A stretch of DNA of 64,000 bases from UBA9642 sp964545585 (GCA_964545585.1 CAZJFT010000001.1:1-64000), one strand, 5' to 3'; counted from the first letter of the stretch, positions 46,466-54,308 are shown. The notes: a model not told the origin generated them from the sequence alone. Made by a program: numbers and translations.

Positions 46466-46520
46466 ATACTTACAATGTAAGTATCTAATTATATTCTTGA
46501 CATACTTACTATGTAAGTAT
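46466..46520. promoter_or_regulatory. Two tandem near-identical palindromes
   Basis: ATACTTACAATGTAAGTAT at 46466-46484 and ATACTTACTATGTAAGTAT at 46502-46520, identical but for the ninth base, centres 36 bp apart. The second extends by C/G to a 21-bp dyad. They lie between endA (transcribed leftwards, ending at 46648) and the start of the 45413 gene, upstream of its TATA box. Likely operators of a dimeric regulator. Confidence 0.6.
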
Positions 46521-46647
46521 GGCATGTGCGTAAATCGAAAGGCAAAAAAATAATCATAAGGATTCAAAAAAAATATAATAAGAATAGGTTAAAAACAAAT
46601 TATCTATTAAAAACAACAATCGAAGAAAAAGAATAAACAGTCTTAAA

Positions 46648-47250
46648 TTAAGGTTTTAACCATTTTATCTCATAATATGTAACGTCTCCTTCATCATCGA
46701 CTATTCCCATCATCAATCGCTTCTTTGTAGAATGAGCGACCCTGTTCTTTGCTGCGAACTCATACCATGTTAATGTGCTGCCTTCATGTACAGGATAGAT
46801 TATCCATCGTGCGTGATCCTCCCCTGGCTTGACACCCCTGTCATATACCCTGAAGTCTGCACCGAACTTCAATGCAGTCTTTATTATATAACCCCTATTA
46901 CGCATATCTTTGAATACACAATATCGTATATAGAAATTCGGCTCTAACTTGGTGGCTTTCTTCAGCAATGATTCGAAATTCAATGATTTGTTGCGTGAAT
47001 CCTTCAACTCTAACTTGTTCTTCTCAAGCAGATATAACGCTTCAAGCAATGACAATTGAAGCTTCCCTGACTCAAGAAGTGTACCATACCTTGATTGATT
47101 ATAAAGCTCTCTAGTCTCATCGGAGGAATCTGCAATAACACGCTCATTCGCAAATACTGCCTTGACTTTCTCTTTTCTCGGTTTGCTATCTATTATGATG
47201 TCCTTCACTTTAAGCTTTGTCAAGTCCGTTTCTACTATATCCTCTGGCAT
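46648..47250 (-). CDS. endA: tRNA-splicing endonuclease
   Basis: 200 residues. The catalytic triad is visible: Y136 in FRVYDRG, H146 in GEDHARW and K176 in VAHSTKKRL, with the family text TALKFGADF and GIVDDEGDVTYYEI. The single-unit length fits an alpha4 (or alpha'2-partnered) enzyme. Alpha4 enzymes cut canonical bulge-helix-bulge motifs, and both introns in the tRNA-Leu at 11936-12088 can fold so. TATA TTTAAAAA at about 47272-47279, leaderless. Confidence 0.93.
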   Translation of the reverse strand: MPEDIVETDLTKLKVKDIIIDSKPRKEKVKAVFANERVIADSSDETRELYNQSRYGTLLESGKLQLSLLEALYLLEKNKLELKDSRNKSLNFESLLKKATKLEPNFYIRYCVFKDMRNRGYIIKTALKFGADFRVYDRGVKPGEDHARWIIYPVHEGSTLTWYEFAAKNRVAHSTKKRLMMGIVDDEGDVTYYEIKWLKP

Positions 47251-47343
47251 GATAAAAGATATGAGATATGGTTTTTAAATGTTTGGTCTTATCCTGATGC
47301 CGCATTAAGAAAAATTTATATACTACTGCGAAATACTGACAAC

Positions 47344-47823
47344 ATGAATGAGTTGTTGTACGTTGGCCTGAACAACAGGGATCTAGAAGAAAAGATATCA
47401 CGGGTCGTTCTACCACTGACCGAATATGATCTGGACGCAGGATTGAAAACACTATCTGAACTTAAAGATAAGAAAGTGATACATTACACAAAAAATGAGC
47501 ATGGGTGGCAGTACTGGCCGATACAAGAAGTTAAAGATATCAGACACATCAAAAGATCCGGCCTGACATCATTAGCTAGAGAGATATTGTTGCCGTTCAT
47601 TAAATTCGGAGAAGGAGTGGAGATAATGCTGGAAAATAGCAAAATAATGATACCGTTGAACGAATCACATAATTACAAAATAATAAGCTATCAGATGGGA
47701 AATTCGCCAAAGTATTATATGGGAAATGATTTCTTTGCAATAAGCATCCCGACAGAGTTCCATTCAAAAAAAGATTTTTCTAAGCACGTACTTACGTTCT
47801 GGAAACCAAATGGGTTTGATTAA
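47344..47823 (+). CDS. Hypothetical protein
   Basis: 159 residues from ATG 47344. TATA ATTTATATA at about 47314-47322 gives a leaderless start and makes endA divergent from it. The N-terminal half looks like a small helical or winged-helix domain (LTEYDLDAGLKTLSELKDKKVI), the rest beta-rich. Not recognised. Confidence 0.6.
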   Translation: MNELLYVGLNNRDLEEKISRVVLPLTEYDLDAGLKTLSELKDKKVIHYTKNEHGWQYWPIQEVKDIRHIKRSGLTSLAREILLPFIKFGEGVEIMLENSKIMIPLNESHNYKIISYQMGNSPKYYMGNDFFAISIPTEFHSKKDFSKHVLTFWKPNGFD

Positions 47824-47872
47824 GACACTTAAAATTTATAAACCTCCTGCGATTCTATAATCTTGTGAAAAT

Positions 47873-48790
47873 ATGGAACTGACATTCTTAGGGACATCAT
47901 GCATGGTGCCTACAAAAGAGAGAAACGTGACGGGAATCTTTCTTAGTTATGACACTTACGGATTATTATTCGACTGCGGAGAAGGCACGCAGAGACAGAT
48001 GAATATAGCAGGCATAAACAGGAATAAAGTTACTCATGTTTTCATATCTCATTGGCATGGCGATCACGTCTCAGGATTGATTGGATTGATACAGACCCTT
48101 GGAAATCAGAATGCACAGAATGAGGATAGGAAAAAATTAATCATATTCGGGCCTAGAGAGACAGAGAAGAGGATAGAGCATTTATTGCAGACATGCATAT
48201 TCGACAATAAGCTCGTGATGGAAGTGCATGAGATAAATCCTAAGAAAAATGAGCGATTGCTGGTTCTTGACAGGGAAGAATTCTATATAGAGGCAGCAGC
48301 GCTTGACCACGGAATACCTTGCCTAGGATACAGGTTTGTAGAGAAGGATGCTCGTAAGATTGACATGAAGAAAGCTACCGCAATGGGATTGACTGAAGGA
48401 CCTTTGATAGGGAAGATACAACGAGGAGTCGATGTCGAATTGAATGGCAAGACAATTACACCAGACATGGTATCAACAATAAAGAAAGGAAAAAAGATAG
48501 GGATAGTCTTGGATACGGGATTATGCCCCGGAGCGACATTGACTGCAGAAGATGTCGACCTGCTTATTTGTGAGGCATCATATGCATCGGACATTGAGGA
48601 GAAAGCAGAGAACAACAAGCATCTGACAGCGAAACAAGCAGCATTGCTCGCGTCTAACACGAACGTGAAAAAGTTAATTCTTACACATCTTTCTCAAAGA
48701 TACAAGACACCGGGCGAGGTATTGGAAGATGCTCGCGACGTATTCGAGAACGTAGAAGTCGCATATGATTTCATGAAAGTGAAATTGTAA
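47873..48790 (+). CDS. rnz: Ribonuclease Z (tRNA 3' processing)
   Basis: 305 residues, short-form RNase Z. LTFLGTSCMVPTKERN, FDCGEGTQRQM and the metal motif SHWHGDH (H60, H62, D64, H65) are typical, with LDTGLCPG and LILTHLSQRY downstream. It trims the 3' trailer of tRNA precursors, needed here because the tRNA-Leu gene does not encode CCA. Confidence 0.94.
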   Translation: MELTFLGTSCMVPTKERNVTGIFLSYDTYGLLFDCGEGTQRQMNIAGINRNKVTHVFISHWHGDHVSGLIGLIQTLGNQNAQNEDRKKLIIFGPRETEKRIEHLLQTCIFDNKLVMEVHEINPKKNERLLVLDREEFYIEAAALDHGIPCLGYRFVEKDARKIDMKKATAMGLTEGPLIGKIQRGVDVELNGKTITPDMVSTIKKGKKIGIVLDTGLCPGATLTAEDVDLLICEASYASDIEEKAENNKHLTAKQAALLASNTNVKKLILTHLSQRYKTPGEVLEDARDVFENVEVAYDFMKVKL

Positions 48791-48803
48791 TTAGAAAATA
48801 AAA

Positions 48804-49598
48804 TCATTGATCATCCAGCGGGCTTTTAACATTGATGCTTGTTCTTGCTGTATGTAAATAAACCATTGTCGTCTCAACACTTATATGTCCAAGCAATGAT
48901 TGCACAGCCGTAATACCATAACCATCCTCAATCAAGTGCGTAGCGAATGAATGCCTGAATGTATGCGGATGCACATCTTTTTTGACTCCAGAATCTCTAC
49001 ATGCTCTCTTTATTATCTCCTGTACGCTTCGCATACTATAATGTGCCCCCTTATTCCCCATAAATAGGTAATGGGCCCCAAAATAATTCTTTAATTCTTC
49101 AGATACTGATTTTGGCAGTATGAACATCCTATCCTTTCCACCCTTCCCATTCCTCACATAACCTATAAAATTTTGTAAATCAATATCTTCAGGCCTTAAC
49201 CTCACCACTTCTGACACTCTCAATCCTGCACCATACATCAATGAGATAATCAGTTTCTGTTTAGGATTATTTATGGCATCGATTATTCTTCTGACCTCTT
49301 CTTTTGTCAGGCATGTTGGCAGCCTCTTCGGTCTCTTCGCATACCTTAATCCTAGATTCATATTCTTATGCAGGACTTCGACCATCATGAACCTTAAGGC
49401 GGCATGCACAACATTTATGGTGTTGCCTGGACTATTCTTATATCTCTCCAAAAACAATCTGATGTCCTTCTTTGATATCTTCTTAGGATCAGGATGCCTC
49501 TTTAAGAAATGCCTGATAAAAAGCAGATATGTGACCCTAGTTTTTGGGCTCAGACGTCTAAACTCCATCTCCTCTCGACATGCCTCTAGAACATCCAT
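48804..49598 (-). CDS. xerA: Xer/Int-type tyrosine recombinase
   Basis: 264 residues. A core-binding domain (about 1-85) precedes the catalytic domain with R127 (GAGLRVSE), K152/K155 (GKGGKDR), H212-R215 (HTFRHSFATHL), H238 (LLGH) and nucleophile Y247 (MVYLHT). It ends VKSPLDDQ; the terminal SPLD occurs in archaeal XerA and in integron integrases. The IntI-specific insertion before HTLRH is absent: only about 50 residues separate ILPKSV from HTFRH. It is the last gene of an antitoxin-toxin-recombinase operon and is transcribed away from the cassette array. Confidence 0.88.
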   Translation of the reverse strand: MDVLEACREEMEFRRLSPKTRVTYLLFIRHFLKRHPDPKKISKKDIRLFLERYKNSPGNTINVVHAALRFMMVEVLHKNMNLGLRYAKRPKRLPTCLTKEEVRRIIDAINNPKQKLIISLMYGAGLRVSEVVRLRPEDIDLQNFIGYVRNGKGGKDRMFILPKSVSEELKNYFGAHYLFMGNKGAHYSMRSVQEIIKRACRDSGVKKDVHPHTFRHSFATHLIEDGYGITAVQSLLGHISVETTMVYLHTARTSINVKSPLDDQ

Positions 49599-49610
49599 GA
49601 ATCACCTAAA

Positions 49611-49985
49611 TTATCTTTTTCTATATTTGAATTTCTTGTTATAATCTTTATGATTGAAAATATCTATGACTACTGCGATAATTTTTACTTCTTGTCCTTT
49701 TATAATATATATCATGCGCCAATACCCAGAAAGATTTACTTTCCATAGATTATCTGCATCATATGCAAGAATATATTCTTCAGGAATAAGATTCTTAGGC
49801 ACTTGTATGCCGTAGGAAGGATCATTTTTCAATAATATTATTTTTTCTTTGATTGACCTAAATAACATTTTTTGAAAATGTTTTGTTTTTTCAGAATCCT
49901 TTTCAATAGTTGCTTTTAATTTTTCAAAGAAATCTTTTGCTTCTCCTGCAAGAACAACTTCAACTTCTTTTCCATGATAACTCAT
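49611..49985 (-). CDS. RelE/ParE-superfamily toxin
   Basis: 124 residues. The fold pattern of RelE-like toxins is visible: helices with KDFFEKLKATIEKD, then LWKVNLSGYWRMIYIIKG and the terminal strand KIIAVVIDIFNHKDYNKKF. It would cleave ribosome-bound mRNA or otherwise stop growth. It overlaps the upstream wHTH gene by four bases and precedes the recombinase by 12 bp. Confidence 0.75.
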   Translation of the reverse strand: MSYHGKEVEVVLAGEAKDFFEKLKATIEKDSEKTKHFQKMLFRSIKEKIILLKNDPSYGIQVPKNLIPEEYILAYDADNLWKVNLSGYWRMIYIIKGQEVKIIAVVIDIFNHKDYNKKFKYRKR

Positions 49986-50242
49986 ACTTTCAAGCCTTCT
50001 CTGATGGCCTTGTCGAGTTTTGGACTTTCATTATGAATCCAAACAATTCCTTTGCGGCCGTCCAAGATCTTGCCACTATCCTCTAAATATTTAAGGACAA
50101 CATTCAATGTCTGATGCATGACTTTTTTCCCTAATTTTTTCTTCAACTGCTCTCGCGTCATTGCGAGATTTGACTTCTTCAATACGTCTTCTATCATCAA
50201 TACTGTCCTCAAACTTGGATAGTGCAATACCTTCAAAAACAA
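49982..50242 (-). CDS. Winged-helix antitoxin
   Basis: 86 residues from a TTG at 50242; ATG 50197 is an alternative start. A winged helix (about 16-65: AMTREQLKKKLGKKVMHQTLNVVLKYLEDSGKI) is followed by a short C-terminal segment that could wrap the toxin. Small size, overlap with a RelE-like gene and repeated promoter elements mark it as the antitoxin and autoregulator. Confidence 0.68.
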   Translation of the reverse strand: MFLKVLHYPSLRTVLMIEDVLKKSNLAMTREQLKKKLGKKVMHQTLNVVLKYLEDSGKILDGRKGIVWIHNESPKLDKAIREGLKV

Positions 50243-50246
50243 CCAC

Positions 50247-50295
50247 CTTTTATATAAATTTATACATATAAGTATATACTTTTATATAAATTTTA
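50247..50295. promoter_or_regulatory. Toxin-antitoxin promoter with repeated operator
   Basis: CTTTTATATAAATTTA (50247-50262) and CTTTTATATAAATTTTA (50279-50295) are direct repeats 32 bp apart, about three helical turns, each including a TATA-like box. Between them AAGTATATACTT is a 12-bp palindrome. Suits autoregulation by the antitoxin. Confidence 0.55.
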
Positions 50296-50408
50296 TGGTT
50301 TGTTTCAAAGTAACATGATCAATATAGCATCTTTTATCTGTCTTTCTTAGAAAAAAACGTAAATCCTCTACCATCAACCGTAAATCCTTCAAATCGACAT
50401 AAGCAATA

Positions 50409-50435
50409 TTGCGTTTTAAACCCCTTAAAACGCAA
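50409..50435. repeat. Perfect hairpin before first cassette gene
   Basis: TTGCGTTTTAA and TTAAAACGCAA are perfect 11-bp arms around a five-base loop; flanking AATATT on both sides extends it with a 4-base offset. TAACATGATCAATATAG at 50311-50327 resembles the core of the array sites, so this may be a degenerate or emptied cassette boundary. It could also be a simple terminator. Confidence 0.4.
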
Positions 50436-50464
50436 CCAATATTATGCTTCGCATAAAAAGGATT

Positions 50465-50785
50465 ATGTGCAATTATTACTCGAAATTATTGGGCTCGAAA
50501 GTGTTAAATATAGAATCGCTTCTTCTACTCAATGTGAAACCTTATAATGATTATCGGAATCCTTATATTTACTTGATAAGCCTTATTTCGTTAATTCCAT
50601 CAATTATAATCTGGTTTCTGACAAAGAACCTTTTTTTCAACACAAATAACATTTATCTATATTATTTTCAGATTATTTTACATCCATTAATCTTGATGGC
50701 TGTGATCGGAATTGCTTATTATTTCCTTTGGAACAAGTATAAACAATCGAAGGATTTCAAGAAGCGATACCCGAAGGCCCAATAA
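50465..50785 (+). CDS. Small two-TM membrane protein (possible first cassette gene)
   Basis: 106 residues from ATG 50465; the frame is open from 50444. Two membrane helices (about 35-55 and 65-90) and a basic tail KQSKDFKKRYPKAQ. Not recognised. Codon use (many ATT, TTA) is like the cassette genes and unlike the ATA/AGA-rich neighbours. The true start is uncertain. Confidence 0.5.
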   Translation: MCNYYSKLLGSKVLNIESLLLLNVKPYNDYRNPYIYLISLISLIPSIIIWFLTKNLFFNTNNIYLYYFQIILHPLILMAVIGIAYYFLWNKYKQSKDFKKRYPKAQ

Positions 50786-50947
50786 TTTCTGCGTCATAAC
50801 TTCTGCGCTCTTCGGACTCACTTCGTTCGCCTCAGTGCTCGACTTTCACAGGAGGTCGCGCCTCGAGGGTAGATTACCTAACCACTCGAGTCGCTCCGCT
50901 CGCAAAAGGCACATAACATCGATTAGGCGAAATTCAGAATTCGGGCC
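50786..50947. repeat. Array site B: complex spacer, core and left arm of cassette 2
   Basis: A GC-rich spacer with imperfect stems (CTCACTTCGTTCGCC, GAGTCGCTCCGCTCGC) and a second CCTAAC at about 50868 precedes the core TAACATCGATTAG (50914-50926) and left arm TTCAGAATTCGGGCC (50933-50947), which is the exact inverse complement of 51835-51849. It may contain remains of more than one site. Confidence 0.55.
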
Positions 50948-50959
50948 GTAAATAGTCTT

Positions 50960-51772
50960 TTAATTGTTTATTTGATAATATTTTCTGATTGATTGTGTTA
51001 ATAATAAAATTATAAGAATTATGCCTATTATTATCGTTATTATATCTATGCTTCTATATAACATTTCAGGTTTTTTGAGTATAATAGAAAACGTATTCCA
51101 AGAATAATATGCGCTTGTTATCACTAAGAAACTTATCGAGGATATGGAGATAATCCACGTGTTCTTTTCTGGATTGTTTATTCTTATTGCCATAACTAAT
51201 AATGCTATTGTAAGAATTATTCTTATGATTAGACTCCATAAATATTTTGATCCATATTGTAAGCTACTTATTCCTCCAGTAAAAATGTAGAAAATGGTTA
51301 AAGCAGTAAAAAAATATATTATCCATCTTATGATGTTTCGATATGTATCGCTTGAAGCAAGAACTTTTTCATTATCAATAGGGGTATGCCCACCAAAATA
51401 GTATAATCTAATATCTGGTCGTAATAATAGGTATAATACGACTACTCCTAATAATAGCATGTAAAAATTCATATTTATAATAGAAAATGTTAAATTTCTT
51501 AGGGCAGAGTATGCAATTATAATTAAGGTTAAAATCAATAGTATTAGCCATACCCAAATACTTTTCTTATCCATAAAGAAAATAAGTACAATTAATGACA
51601 ACGGAATAATATATATTAAACCCAAAATCCACAATGGTCCTCCACCCATCAAAAATATTGGAAGCCCAAAAAAAGTAAGATAAACAATTAAGATAACTGC
51701 AAGAAAAGCCAATAATCCTTTTAATAACTTTAGTGATTTAGGAATATCAGCAGTATCCAAAGTTTTATTCAT
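50960..51772 (-). CDS. Polytopic membrane protein (cassette 2)
   Basis: 270 residues with about eight membrane helices and short loops; no motif recognised. It is the only cassette gene read leftwards. Codons favour ATT, CTT and GTT, unlike the chromosomal neighbours, suggesting acquisition from elsewhere. It is bracketed by the 15-bp inverted repeats at 50933-50947 and 51835-51849. Confidence 0.65.
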   Translation of the reverse strand: MNKTLDTADIPKSLKLLKGLLAFLAVILIVYLTFFGLPIFLMGGGPLWILGLIYIIPLSLIVLIFFMDKKSIWVWLILLILTLIIIAYSALRNLTFSIINMNFYMLLLGVVVLYLLLRPDIRLYYFGGHTPIDNEKVLASSDTYRNIIRWIIYFFTALTIFYIFTGGISSLQYGSKYLWSLIIRIILTIALLVMAIRINNPEKNTWIISISSISFLVITSAYYSWNTFSIILKKPEMLYRSIDIITIIIGIILIILLLTQSIRKYYQINN

Positions 51773-51834
51773 GTTCTAACAATTCCAGTTATTGTTTAAA
51801 TATTTTATCATAATATACGACAATGATACACATA

Positions 51835-51927
51835 GGCCCGAATTCTGAACTCAAAACATCTTCGATGTTTTGCCTCGCTGTCGCTCGGTCGCCTAACAAC
51901 AATTAGTTTCAATTCAGTTTAAGGCGC
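51835..51927. repeat. Array site C: right arm of cassette 2, hairpin, core, left arm of cassette 3
   Basis: Right arm GGCCCGAATTCTGAA (51835-51849), hairpin AAAACATC-TTC-GATGTTTT (51853-51871), block GCCTCGCTGTCGCTCGG, core GCCTAACAACAATTAG with a perfect RYYYAAC, TTTCAATTC, and left arm TTCAGTTTAAGGCGC (51913-51927). The GCCTC...TCGG block recurs in site E. Confidence 0.62.
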
Positions 51928-51974
51928 TTTGAAGTCACCAAAACAATTATAAACCTCTGTATTTATAATAGATT

Positions 51975-52265
51975 ATGAACAAGAAATATCTTATACTCTT
52001 GATATGTGCACTAATAGTTTTGCCAATCATACTTTTCTATCCTAAAGAAAATAATGTTTGGAATGATTCTTTTACTGCAGCCATAACAAAACAATATAAG
52101 AATATGGATTGTACTTGTATAGGCTTTACAGGAATGAAACCAGATTTGACTCAGTCAGATATTCAAATACAATTATGTTATGGCATACCTGTTGATTGTA
52201 AATATTCCTGTAAAAAAGAAATTGATGGCAAATGGCAAGATATTTCTTGTGAACAATTAGATTAA
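51975..52265 (+). CDS. Small exported Cys-rich protein (cassette 3)
   Basis: 96 residues. Signal helix (about 4-22), then a short mature part with six Cys (CTCIGF, LCYG, DCKYSC, SCEQ), suggesting disulfides outside the cell. TATA AATTATAAAC (51945-51954) lies 26 bp before the ATG, so the cassette carries its own promoter. The stop codon is 3 bp from the right arm at 52269. Function unknown. Confidence 0.65.
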   Translation: MNKKYLILLICALIVLPIILFYPKENNVWNDSFTAAITKQYKNMDCTCIGFTGMKPDLTQSDIQIQLCYGIPVDCKYSCKKEIDGKWQDISCEQLD

Positions 52266-52268
52266 AAC

Positions 52269-52359
52269 GCGCCTTAAACTGAACTTTCTCGCCTTATGGC
52301 TCGAACTTTTCCTTGCGGAAAAGGAAACTAACATCGATTAATATCAATAGCGCCACTAT
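52269..52359. repeat. Array site D: right arm of cassette 3, hairpin, core, left arm of cassette 4
   Basis: Right arm GCGCCTTAAACTGAA (52269-52283, exact inverse complement of 51913-51927), hairpin CTTTTCC-TTGC-GGAAAAG (52306-52323), core TAACATCGATTAA (52329-52341), left arm TAGCGCCACTAT (52348-52359). Confidence 0.62.
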
Positions 52360-52404
52360 ACTATATGCGAAAGTATTAAATATAAGAAATACTAAAAACA
52401 ACAC

Positions 52405-52617
52405 ATGGCTTGTGGCATGTTATATTTACCACTTTTTGGATTTATACATTTTAGTCTAGCGATATTACTTTGGTTATTACTAGGAATAATAATATCAACT
52501 ATTCTTCCTAAATTTGTAAACAAGGAAAAAATTAATATTTTTAGGATATCTTTGGGGATAATTATTGTATTATTAATCATATATAGCTTCTTATTTGGAA
52601 GAGCATGTGTTGACTAA
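52405..52617 (+). CDS. Small two-TM membrane protein (cassette 4)
   Basis: 70 residues with two membrane helices (about 6-34 and 45-63). TATA TATTAAATATA at about 52373-52383 is some 26 bp upstream, so it too has a private promoter. Its stop is 2 bp before the right arm at 52620. Not recognised. Confidence 0.6.
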   Translation: MACGMLYLPLFGFIHFSLAILLWLLLGIIISTILPKFVNKEKINIFRISLGIIIVLLIIYSFLFGRACVD

Positions 52618-52619
52618 TC

Positions 52620-52691
52620 ATAGTGGCGCTACTCTGCGGACTCTTCGAGTCCTTGCCTCACTAGCGTTCGGGGTGCTTAACACGCGATTAG
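52620..52691. repeat. Array site E: right arm of cassette 4, hairpin, terminal core
   Basis: Right arm ATAGTGGCGCTA (52620-52631, inverse complement of 52348-52359), hairpin GGACTC-TTC-GAGTCC (52638-52652), block GCCTCACTAGCGTTCGG shared with site C, core GCTTAACACGCGATTAG (a perfect RYYYAAC), then TTTCAATTC running into the 3' end of the primase gene. Confidence 0.62.
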
Positions 52692-52693
52692 TT

Positions 52694-54262
52694 TCAATTC
52701 TCTTTCTTCTTCACAATCTTCTTTTTCCTTCCAGAAGTGTTGTTTGCCATCCATATTTTCCGCGATGCGTATTGTGCCGGATTTTTTATCTTTGGGCAAA
52801 ATCCGTCTGGGTGGCAGAATTGTGTGTCTATCATGTATCCTTTATTGTCGCAATTAGGGGGAGATAATTTCTCTTTTTGTGACTTATGATATCGTAGTTG
52901 TCCTTTGATGTATGTCTCGCGTAATTTGTCCGGAGAATTTCTTTCGTTCCATTTCAAAACATACTCCGCTATCCTTTCATGTGGCCAATTGCATGATGAA
53001 AGGAAGTTTATCAATATCAACAATGCACGCTTCTTGCCATCCTCTAACCCGGCAGATATGTGTTGTATGCATGGAGGGAAGTATTCTTCAGGGATTGCCT
53101 GCGCATTCTCTTCAATATTAGAGTCTTTTTTATATTCTCTCTTATATGTCTCTTTCAATGAATCCTTCTTCTGTTTCTCCGTCTGGAAATCGAATGCTTT
53201 CTGGAATAATTGCTCTGCCTCTGAAGACTTGCACGATTCTCTTTCTAAGAAAGCGTAAGGTTTGAACTTCGAAGGCTCTGCTTCTGATTTCTCGAATTTC
53301 AATATTCTCTTTATGTCGAACGGCATCGAGACAAGGCCGGTCTTTTCATGAAGTGAATAAGGCATCCTGTAAAGGTGCCTTGAACTTATCAGTATCGTGT
53401 CTACTGCAACTATCTTTGAGAGGTCGAACTCTTTGCGAACAGAGTCGGAGCCGCACTTGCATATGCTCTTCTTGATAGGGTGTTTCTCCATAATCTTCTT
53501 GCATTTAGGGCATTGCATGAACGGCTTATCTGCGTCCTCAAGAGAATTTTCACAATATGGACAGATATATTGTATCCTGTCCTTAGGCATCTCTTTTATT
53601 GAAGAATCACATTTATTGCACTTTATGACTATCATATCTTCTTTCTTTGTGCCTGTCTCTGATTCGAGTCGAGATATCGGAACAGACACTTTTCCAAAGC
53701 GTATCTTCTCTTCATCCACAACAATAAGATTCTTATCGACATAATCGACTATATATGCCGCAATCCTTCTAGGTCCGTCAGGGAAAAGGTCCTTCACATC
53801 AAAATATTTACCGTCAAGATAATATTGTTTTTTAGGGAATGCTTCAAACGGAACAGCGATATGGAAACCTTTTGAACCGGAGAATTTTACAGTCACTGAA
53901 TCGATCCCGTGGTCCTTCAATGCTTTTATGAAAACGTAAGCTGCAAGCTTGCTGAACGTCCAGTAAGGACAGTCAATATCTAATATCAAATCCCATCCCT
54001 TGCGCAGATCATCTATCTCATTCTTTTTCAAATTAGGATTTATCTGCAACGGATTAGACCATAATTCCTCAGAGCAATGGAATGAAGTGGCCCCTTTCTT
54101 AGCAGACTCAAGAATATCATTCTCATACATCAATGTGTCAGGACGCTTTCCGAATGATTCATTATAACGAACAGCAATCTCCTTATCCATAGCATACATT
54201 AGAAGAAGTTTCTGGACCTCTTTTCTCTTATAATATGATAATGTCTGATGGAGCTCAAGCAT
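52694..54262 (-). CDS. priSL: Single-chain DNA primase (PriS-PriL fusion)
   Basis: 522 residues from ATG 54262 (TATA CTATATAAACG at about 54285-54295). The PriS half has DLILDIDCP (metal Asp pair), VKFSGSKGFHIAVP and SSRHLYRMPYSLHEKTGL, with a zinc-binding insertion (CNKC, CPYC, CPKC, CKCG). The C-terminal PriL-like Fe-S domain has PPCIQ, CNWP, NCDNKGYMIDTQFCHPDGFC. Fused primases are known in Nanoarchaeum and other DPANN. Its final codons and stop (GAATTGA) coincide with the end of the array core. Confidence 0.92.
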   Translation of the reverse strand: MLELHQTLSYYKRKEVQKLLLMYAMDKEIAVRYNESFGKRPDTLMYENDILESAKKGATSFHCSEELWSNPLQINPNLKKNEIDDLRKGWDLILDIDCPYWTFSKLAAYVFIKALKDHGIDSVTVKFSGSKGFHIAVPFEAFPKKQYYLDGKYFDVKDLFPDGPRRIAAYIVDYVDKNLIVVDEEKIRFGKVSVPISRLESETGTKKEDMIVIKCNKCDSSIKEMPKDRIQYICPYCENSLEDADKPFMQCPKCKKIMEKHPIKKSICKCGSDSVRKEFDLSKIVAVDTILISSRHLYRMPYSLHEKTGLVSMPFDIKRILKFEKSEAEPSKFKPYAFLERESCKSSEAEQLFQKAFDFQTEKQKKDSLKETYKREYKKDSNIEENAQAIPEEYFPPCIQHISAGLEDGKKRALLILINFLSSCNWPHERIAEYVLKWNERNSPDKLRETYIKGQLRYHKSQKEKLSPPNCDNKGYMIDTQFCHPDGFCPKIKNPAQYASRKIWMANNTSGRKKKIVKKKEN

Positions 54263-54308
54263 GAAGGATGAGAATAAGACTGCGTTTATATAGGTTTTTG
54301 TAGAATGT

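Larger units (their letters stand above)
50786..52691. mobile_element. Integron-like gene cassette array
   Basis: Three successive genes (50960-51772, 51975-52265, 52405-52617) are each enclosed by a private perfect inverted repeat of 15, 15 and 12 bp. Spacers contain a strong hairpin and end in a common core: TAACATCGATTAG (50914), TAACAACAATTAG (51894), TAACATCGATTAA (52329), TAACACGCGATTAG (52678), two of them preceded to give RYYYAAC. Joining the two ends of a cassette as a circle would bring its private arms together into a long folded site, as in integron attC. A tyrosine recombinase operon lies to the left. The array ends 3 bp from the primase stop codon. Confidence 0.6.

Noticed and set aside
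48804..49598. Calling the recombinase a true IntI
   Set aside because: The IntI-specific insertion before the HTLRH motif is missing; length and motifs fit archaeal XerA, so only the array architecture is integron-like.
50409..50435. Counting this hairpin as a full cassette site
   Set aside because: It lacks the TAAC...ATTAG core at the expected position, and I find no matching private arm beyond the 50465-50785 gene.
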